A stretch of DNA of 64,000 nucleotides from Marivita sp. S6314 (GCF_023015985.1 NZ_JALKAO010000006.1:1-64000); one strand, 5' to 3'. Shown: positions 36,601 through 44,546, numbered from the stretch's first letter. Notes: generated by a model not told the origin, from the sequence alone. Made by a program: numbers and translations.

Positions 36601-37084
36601 AGCGTCCCAGCTGATCAACGCTGACCGGTCCGGTGATAATCAGGTCGGTGACGCGGTCGCGCCACTGACCACGGCGGACGACGGGATCTTCGGCATCGGC
36701 GGGCAACGTAGTGACGGCATCCACGGCGGTCTGCACATCGTCCGCCGCACGGGACATGTCCCAGCCGGGTTCAAACTCCAGTTGCACGCTTGCACTGCCT
36801 TCGCGCGAACTTGCCTCGGAGCTTTCGACGCCTTCCACCGACAACAGCGCCGGTTCCAGCACCTGAACCACACCGCGGTCCACGTCTTCGGCCCCGGCCC
36901 CATCCCAGCGCACCGACACGCTGACATTATCAACCACGACATCGGGAAAGAACTGCGCCCGCATGTTCGGGATCGCCATCGCCCCGGCCGCGATCAGCAG
37001 CACCAGCAACAGGTTCGCCACCGTCTTGTGGCGCACGAAATACCCCAGAACGCCGCCTGCCCGGCCCGAAAGCGTGCGCGCCAT
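33680..37084 (-). CDS. RND-family efflux permease with extended C-terminus
   Basis: A 1134-residue inner-membrane pump of the resistance-nodulation-division superfamily. Helix 1 is VANLLLVLLIAAGAMAIP, and the proton-relay helix is ITLGIVVDDAIVVGEHAD. The central duplication is visible as MTGIIINDSIVLVTTID. The canonical 12-helix core ends near 1035, and roughly 95 extra residues add two more hydrophobic helices at the C-terminus. It starts three bases after the adaptor stop. No outer-membrane channel gene is present, so it probably shares a TolC. Substrate range cannot be read from sequence. Confidence 0.92.
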   Translation of the reverse strand: MARTLSGRAGGVLGYFVRHKTVANLLLVLLIAAGAMAIPNMRAQFFPDVVVDNVSVSVRWDGAGAEDVDRGVVQVLEPALLSVEGVESSEASSREGSASVQLEFEPGWDMSRAADDVQTAVDAVTTLPADAEDPVVRRGQWRDRVTDLIITGPVSVDQLGRFADELTARLFAEGVTRTTIRGLAAPRTIVEVPSANLIAFDISMQEVADAIAQEVDANPAGDVGNANTRVRTGVEKRSADQISDIVLRSNDDGSKLTVGDVGVVIVEGIDRERSYFVGDNAAISIRVDRSDQGDAIAIQRKVEEVASEFEASLPDGVSVDLIRTRAEAISGRLDILLDNGLTGLGLVLALLFLFLNVRTAFWVAAGIPAAMMAAIALMYAAGITINMISLFALIITLGIVVDDAIVVGEHADHLARNGMAPVDAAERAAQRMALPVFSATLTTIIAFFGLVAIGGRFGDLIADIPFTVIAVLTASLIECFLILPNHMAHALTHSAKEHWYDVPSRVVNRGFRWVRERLFRPLMAVVIQARYAVLAGAVVLLAAQAAMFIRGDVQWRFFNAPERNSITGNFAMAPGATREDTLEMMRIFQKSVEDIGKAFEDREGVNPIDYVIAEIGGNAGRGIAGTDTKDTDLLGGVSIELIDADSRPFSSRAFVSELQDAVPRHPLVETISFRSWGSGPGGDSLDVQFYGASAETLKGASEDLKTALARYPEVSAVEDNLAYDKEELILELTPQGQALGFTIDGLGRVLRARLGGIEAATYPDGPRSAEIRVELPTGELTADFLERTQMRTPAGAYVQLADIVSVERRTGFSTVRRENGIRLISVTGDLSEDDPARANEIMQALEAEILPNIASERQVEYTLSGLSEQEGAFLNDARTGLILALLAIYIVLSWVFASWTRPLVVMSVIPFGLVGTIYGHARWDVPLSMFTVVGLLGMTGIIINDSIVLVTTIDEKAQDRGLIPSIIDGAADRLRPVFLTTATTVLGLVPLLYEQSNQAQFLKPTVITLVYGLGFGMFLVLLIVPSLMAIQNDFGRLTQTARRALRFRKTGVRVAMGAASAVILAWLSVTMGAFAATGDLPVAVKTALSFAPLGAEVSLSTVLGLFVVGAAAICLAMYILAALAVGVMRVRKPA

Positions 37085-37087
37085 GGC

Positions 37088-38548
37088 CTAGCCTCCCATC
37101 CGGGATTCGATCCGTTCAACAACCCGCGCAGGCACTTTGCCCTGCGCCAACTGATCCAGAATGCGTTGCTTGGCTTCGGCGGGCATCCGTGTGTTGCCTT
37201 CGACAAAGGCGGTCAGTCGCGCGCGGCGCTCGTCGGTCAGTTCAACCATCTCGGGCTGCTCGACCACAGTCTGACCTCCGGTTTCGCGCAGCGGGCGCAC
37301 CTTGATGCCGCCACCAAGCAATGGTGTCCGTTCTGCAACCACATCGCGCCCGTTCAGGCCACGTGCCCGGATCAGCACGTCGTCGCCCTGACGGCGCACA
37401 AGGGTCACCTGAACAATCTCAAGCCGATCATCCTCGGCCAGAACCAAAACCTCGTTCGCCGCGTTCAGGGCAGAGGCCGGAACCCGCGCCACACGTTCGA
37501 TGGGCGGTTCCTGGATCTTGACCGTTACAAAATCGCCCGGCCGAAACCCCGGCGCGGTGTCCAATGTCGCAAACAGCAAGCGCCCGGTTTGGCCGGATCC
37601 CACGGCAGCACCGGACCGGCTCAGCGTGCCTTTTGCGGTCAGGTTGGTTCCGAACACGTCCAGCACGACGGTCACATCCGCGTTCTGCAGCTTGCCCGCG
37701 TCATCGAGCAAGCGTGCGAATTGCTGCGTCGAAACCCGGAACGCCACTTCAAGCGCGTCGGCATCAATCAATCGCGCAAGCTGTTCGTTGGAGGATACCA
37801 GACGACCTTCGACAACCGACACGTCCGAGAGCGTTCCGGTGAATCCAGCCGTGATCACCGTGTCATCAAGCCGCCGCTGTGCTTCGGCCTCGGCCAGAAT
37901 GGCGCGCGACAATCGGGTTGTGGACTGATCAATCCGCGCTTCGGCCTGCGCCACCGCCTGACGCCGCGACAAAACCGACTGACGCGCCTGCGCAGCCGCC
38001 AATTCTGCCACTTCAACAGCCGCTGCCGTCCCGACACCCCGGTCGCGCAAATCGCGCTGCCTCTGGAAAGCGCGTTCCCGCAATGCCGCCTGTTCCTCTG
38101 CCGCAGCCAATTCATCCTGCGCCAGCACGAGCGCACGGTCCGCTTCGCGCTGTTCCGCTTCGGCGTCCAGAATATCGCTTTGGACCCGCTCCAGAACGGA
38201 TTGCGCATCGGTCGGATCAATGCGCAACAAAACCTCACCCTCAGTGACAGAGCCACCTTCGACAAACTCGGGCGCGATTTCGACCACGCGTCCGCCAACT
38301 GCCGCGCGAATCTCAAGCGTGCGACGGCTTTCAATCTGGCCAAAAGCCGTCAATTCCGGAGTGATGGTTTCAAACTGAACCGGCACCACGTTGACGGCAA
38401 AAATCCGTTCGCGCGGCTGGAACGACCGGGGTTCCTGCGCCATCCGATCCTGCACGGCATCGCGCACCTGCACCCCGGCATAGGCCAGAAGACCCAACGT
38501 CAGGGACAAAAGAAAAAGGCCAGTCAGGCTACGGCGCAAAAAGCGCAT
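37088..38548 (-). CDS. RND efflux periplasmic adaptor
   Basis: A 486-residue membrane-fusion protein with an N-terminal anchor (about 5-25), the lipoyl half-motif AAVGGRVVEIAPEFVEGGSV, and a long coiled-coil hairpin rich in Glu, Ala and Gln (about 115-220). The second lipoyl half and beta-barrel (AGFTGTLSDVSVVEGRLVS) follow. The last ~90 residues are an extension with helical LTDERRARLTAFVEG and MPAEAKQRILDQLAQGKVP that ordinary adaptors lack. GAAGGA precedes the ATG. An inverted repeat at 38609-38626 may be its operator. Confidence 0.92.
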   Translation of the reverse strand: MRFLRRSLTGLFLLSLTLGLLAYAGVQVRDAVQDRMAQEPRSFQPRERIFAVNVVPVQFETITPELTAFGQIESRRTLEIRAAVGGRVVEIAPEFVEGGSVTEGEVLLRIDPTDAQSVLERVQSDILDAEAEQREADRALVLAQDELAAAEEQAALRERAFQRQRDLRDRGVGTAAAVEVAELAAAQARQSVLSRRQAVAQAEARIDQSTTRLSRAILAEAEAQRRLDDTVITAGFTGTLSDVSVVEGRLVSSNEQLARLIDADALEVAFRVSTQQFARLLDDAGKLQNADVTVVLDVFGTNLTAKGTLSRSGAAVGSGQTGRLLFATLDTAPGFRPGDFVTVKIQEPPIERVARVPASALNAANEVLVLAEDDRLEIVQVTLVRRQGDDVLIRARGLNGRDVVAERTPLLGGGIKVRPLRETGGQTVVEQPEMVELTDERRARLTAFVEGNTRMPAEAKQRILDQLAQGKVPARVVERIESRMGG

Positions 38549-38608
38549 GGCGACAATCCTTCATCGCAATTCTGTCACTCAACGTAGTCAGAACCGCATG
38601 TTTTCCAA

Positions 38609-38626
38609 TAACACGTCTATTTGTTA
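38609..38626. promoter_or_regulatory. Inverted repeat TAACA-N8-TGTTA before the efflux operon
   Basis: TAACA and TGTTA flank eight bases, about 60-78 bases upstream of the adaptor start and inside an AT-rich 92-base gap. Size and position suit a dimeric repressor of the TetR or LysR kind. No regulator gene is adjacent. Confidence 0.4.
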
Positions 38627-38640
38627 CACGACGACGTAGG

Positions 38641-39183
38641 TCATTTCCGTCGCAAGTGTTCATCCAAACGCGGAAGAATCTCGACAAAGTTACAGGGCCG
38701 GTGCCGGTAATCGAGTTGCAGACTCAGAATTTCGTCCCAAGCGTCCTTGCACGCGCCCGGACTTCCCGGAAGAGCAAACAGGTATGTCCCATTGCGCACC
38801 CCACCGGTTGCCCGGCTTTGAATGGCGCTGGTGCCGATCTTGTTGAACGACACCATCGTGAACACGGTCCCGAACGCGTCGATCTCTTTTTCGTAGACAT
38901 CCCGGTGCGCCTCGACGGTCACGTCGCGGCCCGTCAAACCGGTGCCACCCGTCGAAATCACGACGTCAATCTCTGGTTGGTCGCACCAAGCGCGCAGCAG
39001 ATCGGCAATCTCGGCCCGTTCATCCTGCACGATCTTGCGATCTGCAACGATGTGCCCGGCCCCTTCGATCCGTCCGACCAGTGTGTCGCCAGACCGGTCT
39101 TCCTCCAGTGTTCGGGTGTCACTAACCGTGAGAACCGCAATGCGGATGGGCAGGAAGTCTTTGCTGTCGTCGATTCGGCTCAT
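38641..39183 (-). CDS. moaB: Molybdenum cofactor biosynthesis protein B
   Basis: A 180-residue MoaB/MogA-fold protein: RIAVLTVSDTRTLEEDRSGD, the signature VISTGGTGLTGRDVTVEA and YLFALPGSPGACKDAWDEIL. MoaB proteins adenylylate molybdopterin or act at a related step, and some members are inactive paralogues. Start 39183 lies two bases after the uracil-DNA glycosylase stop on the same strand, so both come from one mRNA. Confidence 0.93.
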   Translation of the reverse strand: MSRIDDSKDFLPIRIAVLTVSDTRTLEEDRSGDTLVGRIEGAGHIVADRKIVQDERAEIADLLRAWCDQPEIDVVISTGGTGLTGRDVTVEAHRDVYEKEIDAFGTVFTMVSFNKIGTSAIQSRATGGVRNGTYLFALPGSPGACKDAWDEILSLQLDYRHRPCNFVEILPRLDEHLRRK

Positions 39184-39185
39184 GC

Positions 39186-39977
39186 TCAGGCTTTCTTTTT
39201 GTGCAGTCGCGCCTGCAAGTCCAACAGGTCGGCCCAAGCCTCGCGCTTGGCTGCAGGGTTACGCAAAAGATAGGCCGGATGGAACATCGGCAACACCGGA
39301 CGGCCAACCGCTTCGGTCCACTGCCCCCGCAACCGCGTGATGCCGCGTTTGCCCAGAAGCGCCTGGCACGAGATATTGCCCATCACAACCAGCAGGTCGG
39401 GCTGCGCCAGCGCGATATGCCGTTTCAGGAAGGGCAACGTCATCGCCATCTCATCCGGTTTCGGATCGCGGTTCTGCGGCGGGCGCCAGGGCAGGACATT
39501 TGTGATATAAACAGCCGCATCGGCGTCACGGTCACGCCCCAGATCAATCGCCGCCAGCATTCTGTCCAGCAACTTCCCGGCACGCCCGACAAACGGTTTT
39601 CCGACGCGGTCTTCCTCCCGCCCCGGCGCTTCCCCGATGATCATGACCCGCGCGCCCGCAATACCATCGCAAAATACAAGATTGCGCGCGCCTTTCTGCA
39701 ATTCGCAATGCGGGTACGCCGCCATCGCATCCTGCAACGCGGCAAGATCACCCGCCCCGCGCGCCGCCGCCTCGGCAACCGCCACCGGATCAATCGCGTC
39801 TTGCTGGGCAACCAGCGCATCCGAAACAGGCCGCGCTGCTGCAACAGGCACTTTGGCAGGTGTCGCCACCTGTTCAAAACGATTGATGGGCGCGTCCGAG
39901 ATCGCCTCGGTCACACCCATTTCAACCTGCCATTCAAGCGCGGCCCGCGCCGCGTGCCAATCCATCTGCGAATCCAT
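39186..39977 (-). CDS. Uracil-DNA glycosylase, family-4 fold without Fe-S ligands
   Basis: A 263-residue UDG-fold protein. Motif A is GEAPGREEDRVGKPFVGRAG, motif B is MFHPAYLLRN and the middle motif is NVLPWRPPQNRDP. Classical family-4 enzymes hold a [4Fe-4S] cluster through four cysteines. Here the segment equivalent to YICNVVKCRPP reads YITNVLPWRPP. The fourth-cysteine region reads MAMTLPFL, and the N-terminal CxxC is reduced to single cysteines in HCELQKG and VFCDG. A cluster is therefore unlikely. About 80 poorly conserved residues precede the fold. moaB follows two bases downstream. Confidence 0.88.
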   Translation of the reverse strand: MDSQMDWHAARAALEWQVEMGVTEAISDAPINRFEQVATPAKVPVAAARPVSDALVAQQDAIDPVAVAEAAARGAGDLAALQDAMAAYPHCELQKGARNLVFCDGIAGARVMIIGEAPGREEDRVGKPFVGRAGKLLDRMLAAIDLGRDRDADAAVYITNVLPWRPPQNRDPKPDEMAMTLPFLKRHIALAQPDLLVVMGNISCQALLGKRGITRLRGQWTEAVGRPVLPMFHPAYLLRNPAAKREAWADLLDLQARLHKKKA

Positions 39978-40043
39978 GTGGTAGACTAACGCGGCATGGA
40001 AGGCTGCAAAAGCGGCGATCAGTCACCGCGTTTGCAGATCAAG

Positions 40044-40535
40044 TCACATCGGTGGGAATTGCCCTGGATAGCGCTTCCAGTTTGGCAAAATCGGCTGCGC
40101 CGATGGATAATGCTGAACATGCGATGGGGCCATCTTGGCAGTTGCCGCCGGAGCATGACGCGCCGGTCCCGCACCAATCACACACCCCTGCTCAATCATT
40201 GCTTTGGAAATCGCGTCATAGTGACCGCGCGCACTTGCCAGCTGCGCGGATTGGTCGACGCTGATCGGCAATGCGAAAATCGCGGGCCAGAAGATCAAGG
40301 CACTCGTTGTGATGAATACTGTGTCGGACTGCGCCGCTTTGCGCTGCTCTGCTGTGACATGCCGCACATATCCGGCAAGCGTCACGCGCTCGTTGTAGAG
40401 TTCCTGACAGCTCGCGCCGCGATAAACGATGCTTGGGATATATGTGGCCGGCACACGCTGAGCCTGTTCAGCACACGCAGAAAGAAAGAGGCCGGCCCCA
40501 AGCAGGAGGCCAGTTAAGGTATTATTAATAGTCAT
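40044..40535 (-). CDS. Putative lipoprotein of unknown function
   Basis: A 163-residue protein with a lipobox (LFLSAC, cysteine 21) after a short signal peptide, so it is probably membrane-anchored. A conserved-looking start of the mature part, YRGASCQELYNERVTLAGYV, resembles the small metal- or stress-linked Rhodobacterales lipoproteins. A hydrophobic stretch SALIFWPAIFALP lies near 78-90, and the C-terminus is proline-rich. I do not recognise a function. The gene is followed by 66 bases before the uracil-DNA glycosylase start and is divergent from pyrB. Confidence 0.75.
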   Translation of the reverse strand: MTINNTLTGLLLGAGLFLSACAEQAQRVPATYIPSIVYRGASCQELYNERVTLAGYVRHVTAEQRKAAQSDTVFITTSALIFWPAIFALPISVDQSAQLASARGHYDAISKAMIEQGCVIGAGPARHAPAATAKMAPSHVQHYPSAQPILPNWKRYPGQFPPM

Positions 40536-40647
40536 TATTTTCCCCGAAGCAGCAGCAGTTAGTCTTCGACGCCATCATCGAAGGAACAACTTGGGTAGTC
40601 AACCATATGGAGAGTAAAATTTTTCGAAGATCGCAATATATAGACAA

Positions 40648-40656
40648 TTATCCACA
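40648..40656 (+). promoter_or_regulatory. Perfect DnaA box TTATCCACA upstream of pyrB
   Basis: Exact match to the consensus DnaA box, inside an AT-rich stretch (about 40610-40665) of an otherwise GC-rich window. It lies 25 bases before the candidate -35 of pyrB. Single boxes occur by chance and at DnaA-regulated promoters. I see no cluster that would make this an origin. Confidence 0.5.
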
Positions 40657-40680
40657 GAATTTTTGACCGCGGGAGTTGGC

Positions 40681-40709
40681 TTGAAGCGCTACCGGAGGAC
40701 ACCTATAAG
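40681..40709 (+). promoter_or_regulatory. Candidate sigma70-like promoter of the pyrB operon
   Basis: TTGAAG (40681-40686), a 17-base spacer and TATAAG (40704-40709) lie 29 bases before the pyrB ATG. An AGGG ribosome site follows. The short leader leaves no room for a classic attenuator. Confidence 0.6.
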
Positions 40710-40737
40710 CGGGCTGTTCGGGTTTTAGGGTTCACGC

Positions 40738-41700
40738 ATGATCTTCACTCAACGACACCTTCTTGGGATCGAACCCCTCCGCCCGGACGAAATCACAACG
40801 CTGCTGGACGTGTCGGACCAATATGCCGACCGCAATCGCACGCGGACGCGCAGCACGGATGTGCTTGCGGACATGACACAGATTAACATGTTCTTCGAAA
40901 ACTCCACCCGGACGCAGGCCAGTTTCGAACTGGCGGGCAAGCGGCTTGGTGCGGATGTGATGAACATGGCCATGCAGGCCAGTTCGATCAAAAAGGGCGA
41001 AACGCTTGTTGATACAGCGCTGACGCTTAATGCGATGCACCCCGATCTGCTGGTTGTACGTCATCCCCATGCCGGGGCAGTGGACCTGTTGTCGCAAAAA
41101 GTGAACTGCGCGGTGCTCAATGCCGGGGACGGCAAGCACGAACACCCGACGCAGGCGCTGCTGGATGCCCTGACGATCCGACGCGAAAAGAAACGCCTGC
41201 ATCGCCTGTCCATCGCCATCTGTGGCGATATCGCCCACAGCCGCGTGGCGCGGTCGAACATCCTGCTGCTGGGCAAGATGGAAAACCGCGTGCGCCTCGT
41301 GGGGCCGCCCACCCTGATGCCATCAGGTATTGGCGAATTTGGCGTCGAGGTGTTCGAAGACATGCGCGAAGGTCTCAAGGACGTTGATGTGGTGATGATG
41401 CTGCGGCTTCAGAAGGAACGCATGGATGGCGGGTTCATCCCGTCGGAACGCGAATATTACCACCGCTACGGGCTCGACGCGGAAAAGCTCAGCCATGCCA
41501 AGGAGGACGCCATCGTCATGCACCCCGGTCCGATGAACCGCGGCGTTGAAATCGACGGCACGCTGGCCGACGACATCAACCGGTCGGTCATTCAGGAACA
41601 GGTCGAGATGGGCGTCGCGGTCCGAATGGCTGCGATGGATCTGCTGGCCCGAAATCTCCGCGCGCACCGCGCGGCACAGCCCGAAAGCGTGATGGTATGA
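40738..41700 (+). CDS. pyrB: Aspartate carbamoyltransferase catalytic subunit
   Basis: A 320-residue enzyme condensing carbamoyl phosphate and aspartate in pyrimidine synthesis. Carbamoyl phosphate binding is in [13 protein letters not shown] near 52-64. [27 protein letters not shown] and MLRLQKERM are the other active-site blocks, and [11 protein letters not shown] is the C-terminal signature. No pyrI regulatory chain is present. It is followed, with overlap, by two unknown proteins and a dihydroorotase homologue that lacks active-site residues, the arrangement expected for class A ATCase with an inactive DHOase partner. Confidence 0.97.
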   Translation: MIFTQRHLLGIEPLRPDEITTLLDVSDQYADRNRTRTRSTDVLADMTQINMFFENSTRTQASFELAGKRLGADVMNMAMQASSIKKGETLVDTALTLNAMHPDLLVVRHPHAGAVDLLSQKVNCAVLNAGDGKHEHPTQALLDALTIRREKKRLHRLSIAICGDIAHSRVARSNILLLGKMENRVRLVGPPTLMPSGIGEFGVEVFEDMREGLKDVDVVMMLRLQKERMDGGFIPSEREYYHRYGLDAEKLSHAKEDAIVMHPGPMNRGVEIDGTLADDINRSVIQEQVEMGVAVRMAAMDLLARNLRAHRAAQPESVMV

Positions 41701-42245
41701 GCACCAAGATGCACATCAAAAGCAGCGAACGCGGCGTGATCCGTGTGTTTCACATCGACCTGCCCCGCGAGGCGATTGAACGCTTCACGACACAAGCCGG
41801 AACAGGCGAATGGCCACTGCAATACGCCTTGGGGGCCAAATCCTTGCGCAACGCCTTTGTCGAGGTGGTGGACATCCGCGAACTGGGAACGATGTCGCTG
41901 TCGCAATATCTGTCCGAAGCGCATGATGTGACCGGTGACGATTTCGACGCCATGCGCGCTCAACTGGACGCCCTGAAAGGCCACGCGCTGATCCTGCCCT
42001 CGCAAGCGTTCAACCAGACCGAACAGGAATTGACGATTGCGACCCCTGTCCGCTGGGTCGGCACGTTCAACGAACCCAAGTCCGCACCGCGCGGTGCCCC
42101 GGTTCGAAGCACCTCCGCCATTGGCACCGGCTCGGGGGCAAAAGCGCCGCCTGCGCAAAAGTCGAACTCTGGTCTATGGTTGATCGTGGGCATCCTGGGT
42201 GTGATCGTTTCGGGGATCATTCTTGCCAAACTGTTGGTCAACTGA
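41697..42245 (+). CDS. Unknown protein in the pyrB operon with C-terminal anchor
   Basis: A 182-residue protein. The first 125 residues look like a small soluble fold ([23 protein letters not shown]). They are followed by a low-complexity linker rich in Pro, Ala and Ser, and a C-terminal helix ([22 protein letters not shown]) that should anchor it in the membrane tail-first. Its ATG overlaps the pyrB stop. I do not recognise the family. Location between pyrB and the dihydroorotase homologue is suggestive only. Confidence 0.82.
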   Translation: MSTKMHIKSSERGVIRVFHIDLPREAIERFTTQAGTGEWPLQYALGAKSLRNAFVEVVDIRELGTMSLSQYLSEAHDVTGDDFDAMRAQLDALKGHALILPSQAFNQTEQELTIATPVRWVGTFNEPKSAPRGAPVRSTSAIGTGSGAKAPPAQKSNSGLWLIVGILGVIVSGIILAKLLVN

Positions 42246-42247
42246 CC

Positions 42248-42643
42248 GTGACGGAGTTTCGCCCCGATAAATCCGCCTACATCCGATCTCACGCCGTGAT
42301 GATGGCAATTGCCATGGCCGGAGGGATGCTCATCCTGTGGCTGGTGGGCAATCCACATGTCTGGACCGGTGCGGTCGGCGGGATTGCCGCAGTTCTGCTG
42401 CGCGGCTGGTACGTTGCAGATGAAGCCATGGATGAGGGATGGACCCTGACCACCACGGGTTTGGACGGTCCCGGTGAACGCCATGTCGACCTGTCCGCCA
42501 TCGAGAAAATCCGCACGATTGCCGGGTCGGTTCAGATCATCACCAAATCCGGCGACAAACACCTGATCAAATATCAGGCAGATCCACAGGCCGTGATCGC
42601 GCAGATCGAAGACGCCATCAAGGCAACGGAGCCGTCGACATGA
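42248..42643 (+). CDS. Small membrane protein with PH-like C-terminus
   Basis: A 131-residue protein starting with GTG at 42248, two bases after the previous stop. Two hydrophobic helices (about 19-37 and 41-56) are followed by a beta-rich segment with GWTLTTTGLDGPGERHVDLSA and SVQIITKSGDKHLIKYQ, reminiscent of bacterial PH-like domains. In-frame codons upstream overlap the preceding gene and are rejected. Function unknown. Its stop overlaps the dihydroorotase homologue. Confidence 0.75.
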   Translation: MTEFRPDKSAYIRSHAVMMAIAMAGGMLILWLVGNPHVWTGAVGGIAAVLLRGWYVADEAMDEGWTLTTTGLDGPGERHVDLSAIEKIRTIAGSVQIITKSGDKHLIKYQADPQAVIAQIEDAIKATEPST

Positions 42644-43935
42644 CCACGCTTATCACCAATGCCCGGCTGGTCGATCCCGAGGCGGGCACGGTCAGGCATG
42701 GCGCGCTTTTGATGCGCAACGGTGTGATTGCCGATGTGTTTGACACGCCAGACCCACAAATCAGCACTGACAGCATCCCCAAGGACGCGCGCCTTGATGC
42801 GAACCGCAAGTGCATTGCGCCGGGCATCGTTGATATCGGTGTGAAAATCTGTGAACCGGGGGAACGGCACAAGGAAAGCTATGGCTCGGCCGGTCAGGCC
42901 GCAGCTGCCGGTGGCGTCACCACCATCGTCACGCGCCCCGACACCAGCCCCGCCATCGACACGCCGGAAACGCTTGAATTTGTGCGCCGCCGCGCCAACG
43001 AAGCGGCCCCGGTTCATGTTCTGCCCATGGCTGCCCTGACCAAGGGGCGTGCCGGGCGCGAAATGACGGAAATCGGCTTTCTGATGGACGCCGGTGCGGT
43101 GGCCTTCACCGATTGCGACAGCGTCGTCCGGGACACCAAGGTCCTGAGCCGCGCCATGACCTATGCCCGCGCGTTGGGTGCACTGATTGTCGGCCATCCA
43201 CAGGAACCAACCCTATCTCAGGGCGCGGCGACGACATCCGGCAAATTCGCATCCTTGCGCGGCCTGCCTTCGGTGTCGCCAATGGCCGAACGCATGGGGC
43301 TGGACCGCGACATTGCCCTGATCGAGATGACCGGCGCGCGCTATCACGCCGACCAGATCACAACAAGCCGGGCCCTGCCGCCACTGGAACGCGCCAAACA
43401 CAACGGGTTTGATGTGACCGCCGGAGTGTCGATGCACCACCTGACACTGAACGAATTCGACGTGGCCGACTACCGCACGTTCTTCAAGGTCAAACCCCCG
43501 CTGCGCGCCGAAGACGACCGGCACGCCGTTGTCGACGCCGTCAAGACGGGCCTGATTGACGTGATCGGATCGTTCCACACTCCGCAGGACGAGGAAAGCA
43601 AACGCCTGCCGTTTGAAGAAGCCGCCAGCGGCGCGGTGGGTCTGGAAACCATGCTGCCGGTGCTCATGCGCCTGTATCATTCCGGCGATCTTGACCTGCC
43701 TACGCTCTTTCGCGCGCTGTCGCTCAACCCCGCCAAGCGGCTTGGGCTGAAGTGCGGACGCCTGACCAAGGGTGCCCCTGCCGATCTGGTTCTCTTTGAT
43801 CCGGACAAACCCATCATCCTTGACCGTTTCAAACTCAGATCAAAGTCCAAAAACACACCCTTTGACGGCGCTCGCCTGCAAGGTAAGGTTCTTGAAACCT
43901 TTGTGAGCGGAACCTCGGTCTACCGGAGCGCCTGA
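42640..43935 (+). CDS. pyrC: Dihydroorotase homologue, probably non-catalytic
   Basis: A 431-residue amidohydrolase-fold protein of the DHOase family. Active enzymes read PGxVDxHVHxREPG; here it is PGIVDIGVKICEPG, so both metal histidines are lost (G67 and K69) and Arg is C71. The catalytic Asp block, normally TDHAPH, reads SFHTPQ. HHLTLNEFD and PFEEAASGAVGLETMLP keep the fold. It therefore resembles the inactive PyrC'/PyrX partners that hold ATCase dodecamers. A working dihydroorotase is expected elsewhere in the genome. The ATG overlaps the upstream gene and its stop shares a base with plsY. Confidence 0.88.
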   Translation: MTTLITNARLVDPEAGTVRHGALLMRNGVIADVFDTPDPQISTDSIPKDARLDANRKCIAPGIVDIGVKICEPGERHKESYGSAGQAAAAGGVTTIVTRPDTSPAIDTPETLEFVRRRANEAAPVHVLPMAALTKGRAGREMTEIGFLMDAGAVAFTDCDSVVRDTKVLSRAMTYARALGALIVGHPQEPTLSQGAATTSGKFASLRGLPSVSPMAERMGLDRDIALIEMTGARYHADQITTSRALPPLERAKHNGFDVTAGVSMHHLTLNEFDVADYRTFFKVKPPLRAEDDRHAVVDAVKTGLIDVIGSFHTPQDEESKRLPFEEAASGAVGLETMLPVLMRLYHSGDLDLPTLFRALSLNPAKRLGLKCGRLTKGAPADLVLFDPDKPIILDRFKLRSKSKNTPFDGARLQGKVLETFVSGTSVYRSA

Positions 43936-44546
43936 TGCCCTTTTTCGAATCGAGCCTCGCCGTCCTCGCCCTCTGGGCCGTGATCGGCTACCTACTCGGG
44001 TCGATCCCCTTTGGCCTTGTGCTGACAAAGGCGCTGGGGCTTGGCAACTTGCGGGAAATTGGATCGGGCAATATCGGGGCGACAAATGTCCTGCGCACGG
44101 GTAGCAAATCCACCGCCGCTGCGACCCTGATCCTTGACGGCGCAAAAGGCGCGGTTGCGGTGCTCGCGGCCCGCGCCCTTGCCGGAGAGGACGCCGCACA
44201 GCTTGCCGCGCTGATGGCGTTTCTCGGCCATTGCTTCCCGATCTGGATTGGTTTCAAGGGCGGCAAAGGCGTTGCCACCTTCCTTGGCCTGATGCTGGCG
44301 CTGGCCTGGCCCGTGGGCCTGCTGTCCTGCGCCACCTGGCTTGCTGCCGCCGCGATCAGCCGCATCTCAAGCCTGTCAGCGCTTGTCGCTGCCGCGTGGG
44401 CGCTTTTGTGGTGTATCGTGCTGGGTCAGGGGCAGATCTTTGTGCTGACCGTTCTTCTGGTTGTGCTGATCATCTGGCGGCACAAGGACAACATTCGGCG
44501 TCTGAAGGCCGGGACCGAACCCCGCATCGGTGGGTCCAAGGCGTAA
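43935..44546 (+). CDS. plsY: Glycerol-3-phosphate acyltransferase PlsY
   Basis: A 203-residue, five-helix membrane enzyme that transfers acyl from acyl phosphate to glycerol-3-phosphate, the first step of phospholipid synthesis. Conserved blocks are YLLGSIPFGLVLTKA, EIGSGNIGATNVLRTGSK and GHCFPIWIGFKGGKGVAT, plus the basic tail WRHKDNIRRLKAGTEPRIG. The ATG shares one base with the preceding TGA. Its place at the end of a pyrimidine operon probably only reflects the tight packing of growth genes. Confidence 0.96.
   Translation: MPFFESSLAVLALWAVIGYLLGSIPFGLVLTKALGLGNLREIGSGNIGATNVLRTGSKSTAAATLILDGAKGAVAVLAARALAGEDAAQLAALMAFLGHCFPIWIGFKGGKGVATFLGLMLALAWPVGLLSCATWLAAAAISRISSLSALVAAAWALLWCIVLGQGQIFVLTVLLVVLIIWRHKDNIRRLKAGTEPRIGGSKA

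Noticed and set aside
40514-40528. TTAA-N7-TTAA inside the lipoprotein gene
   Set aside because: It matches the CtrA pattern but lies within the first codons of the coding region (8-22 bases after the start), where chance in an Asn/Leu-rich stretch is likely. Kept out of the CtrA set.
40610-40665. Replication origin at the AT-rich patch with a DnaA box
   Set aside because: Only one perfect DnaA box is visible and no dnaA, parAB, gidA or repABC gene is in the window.
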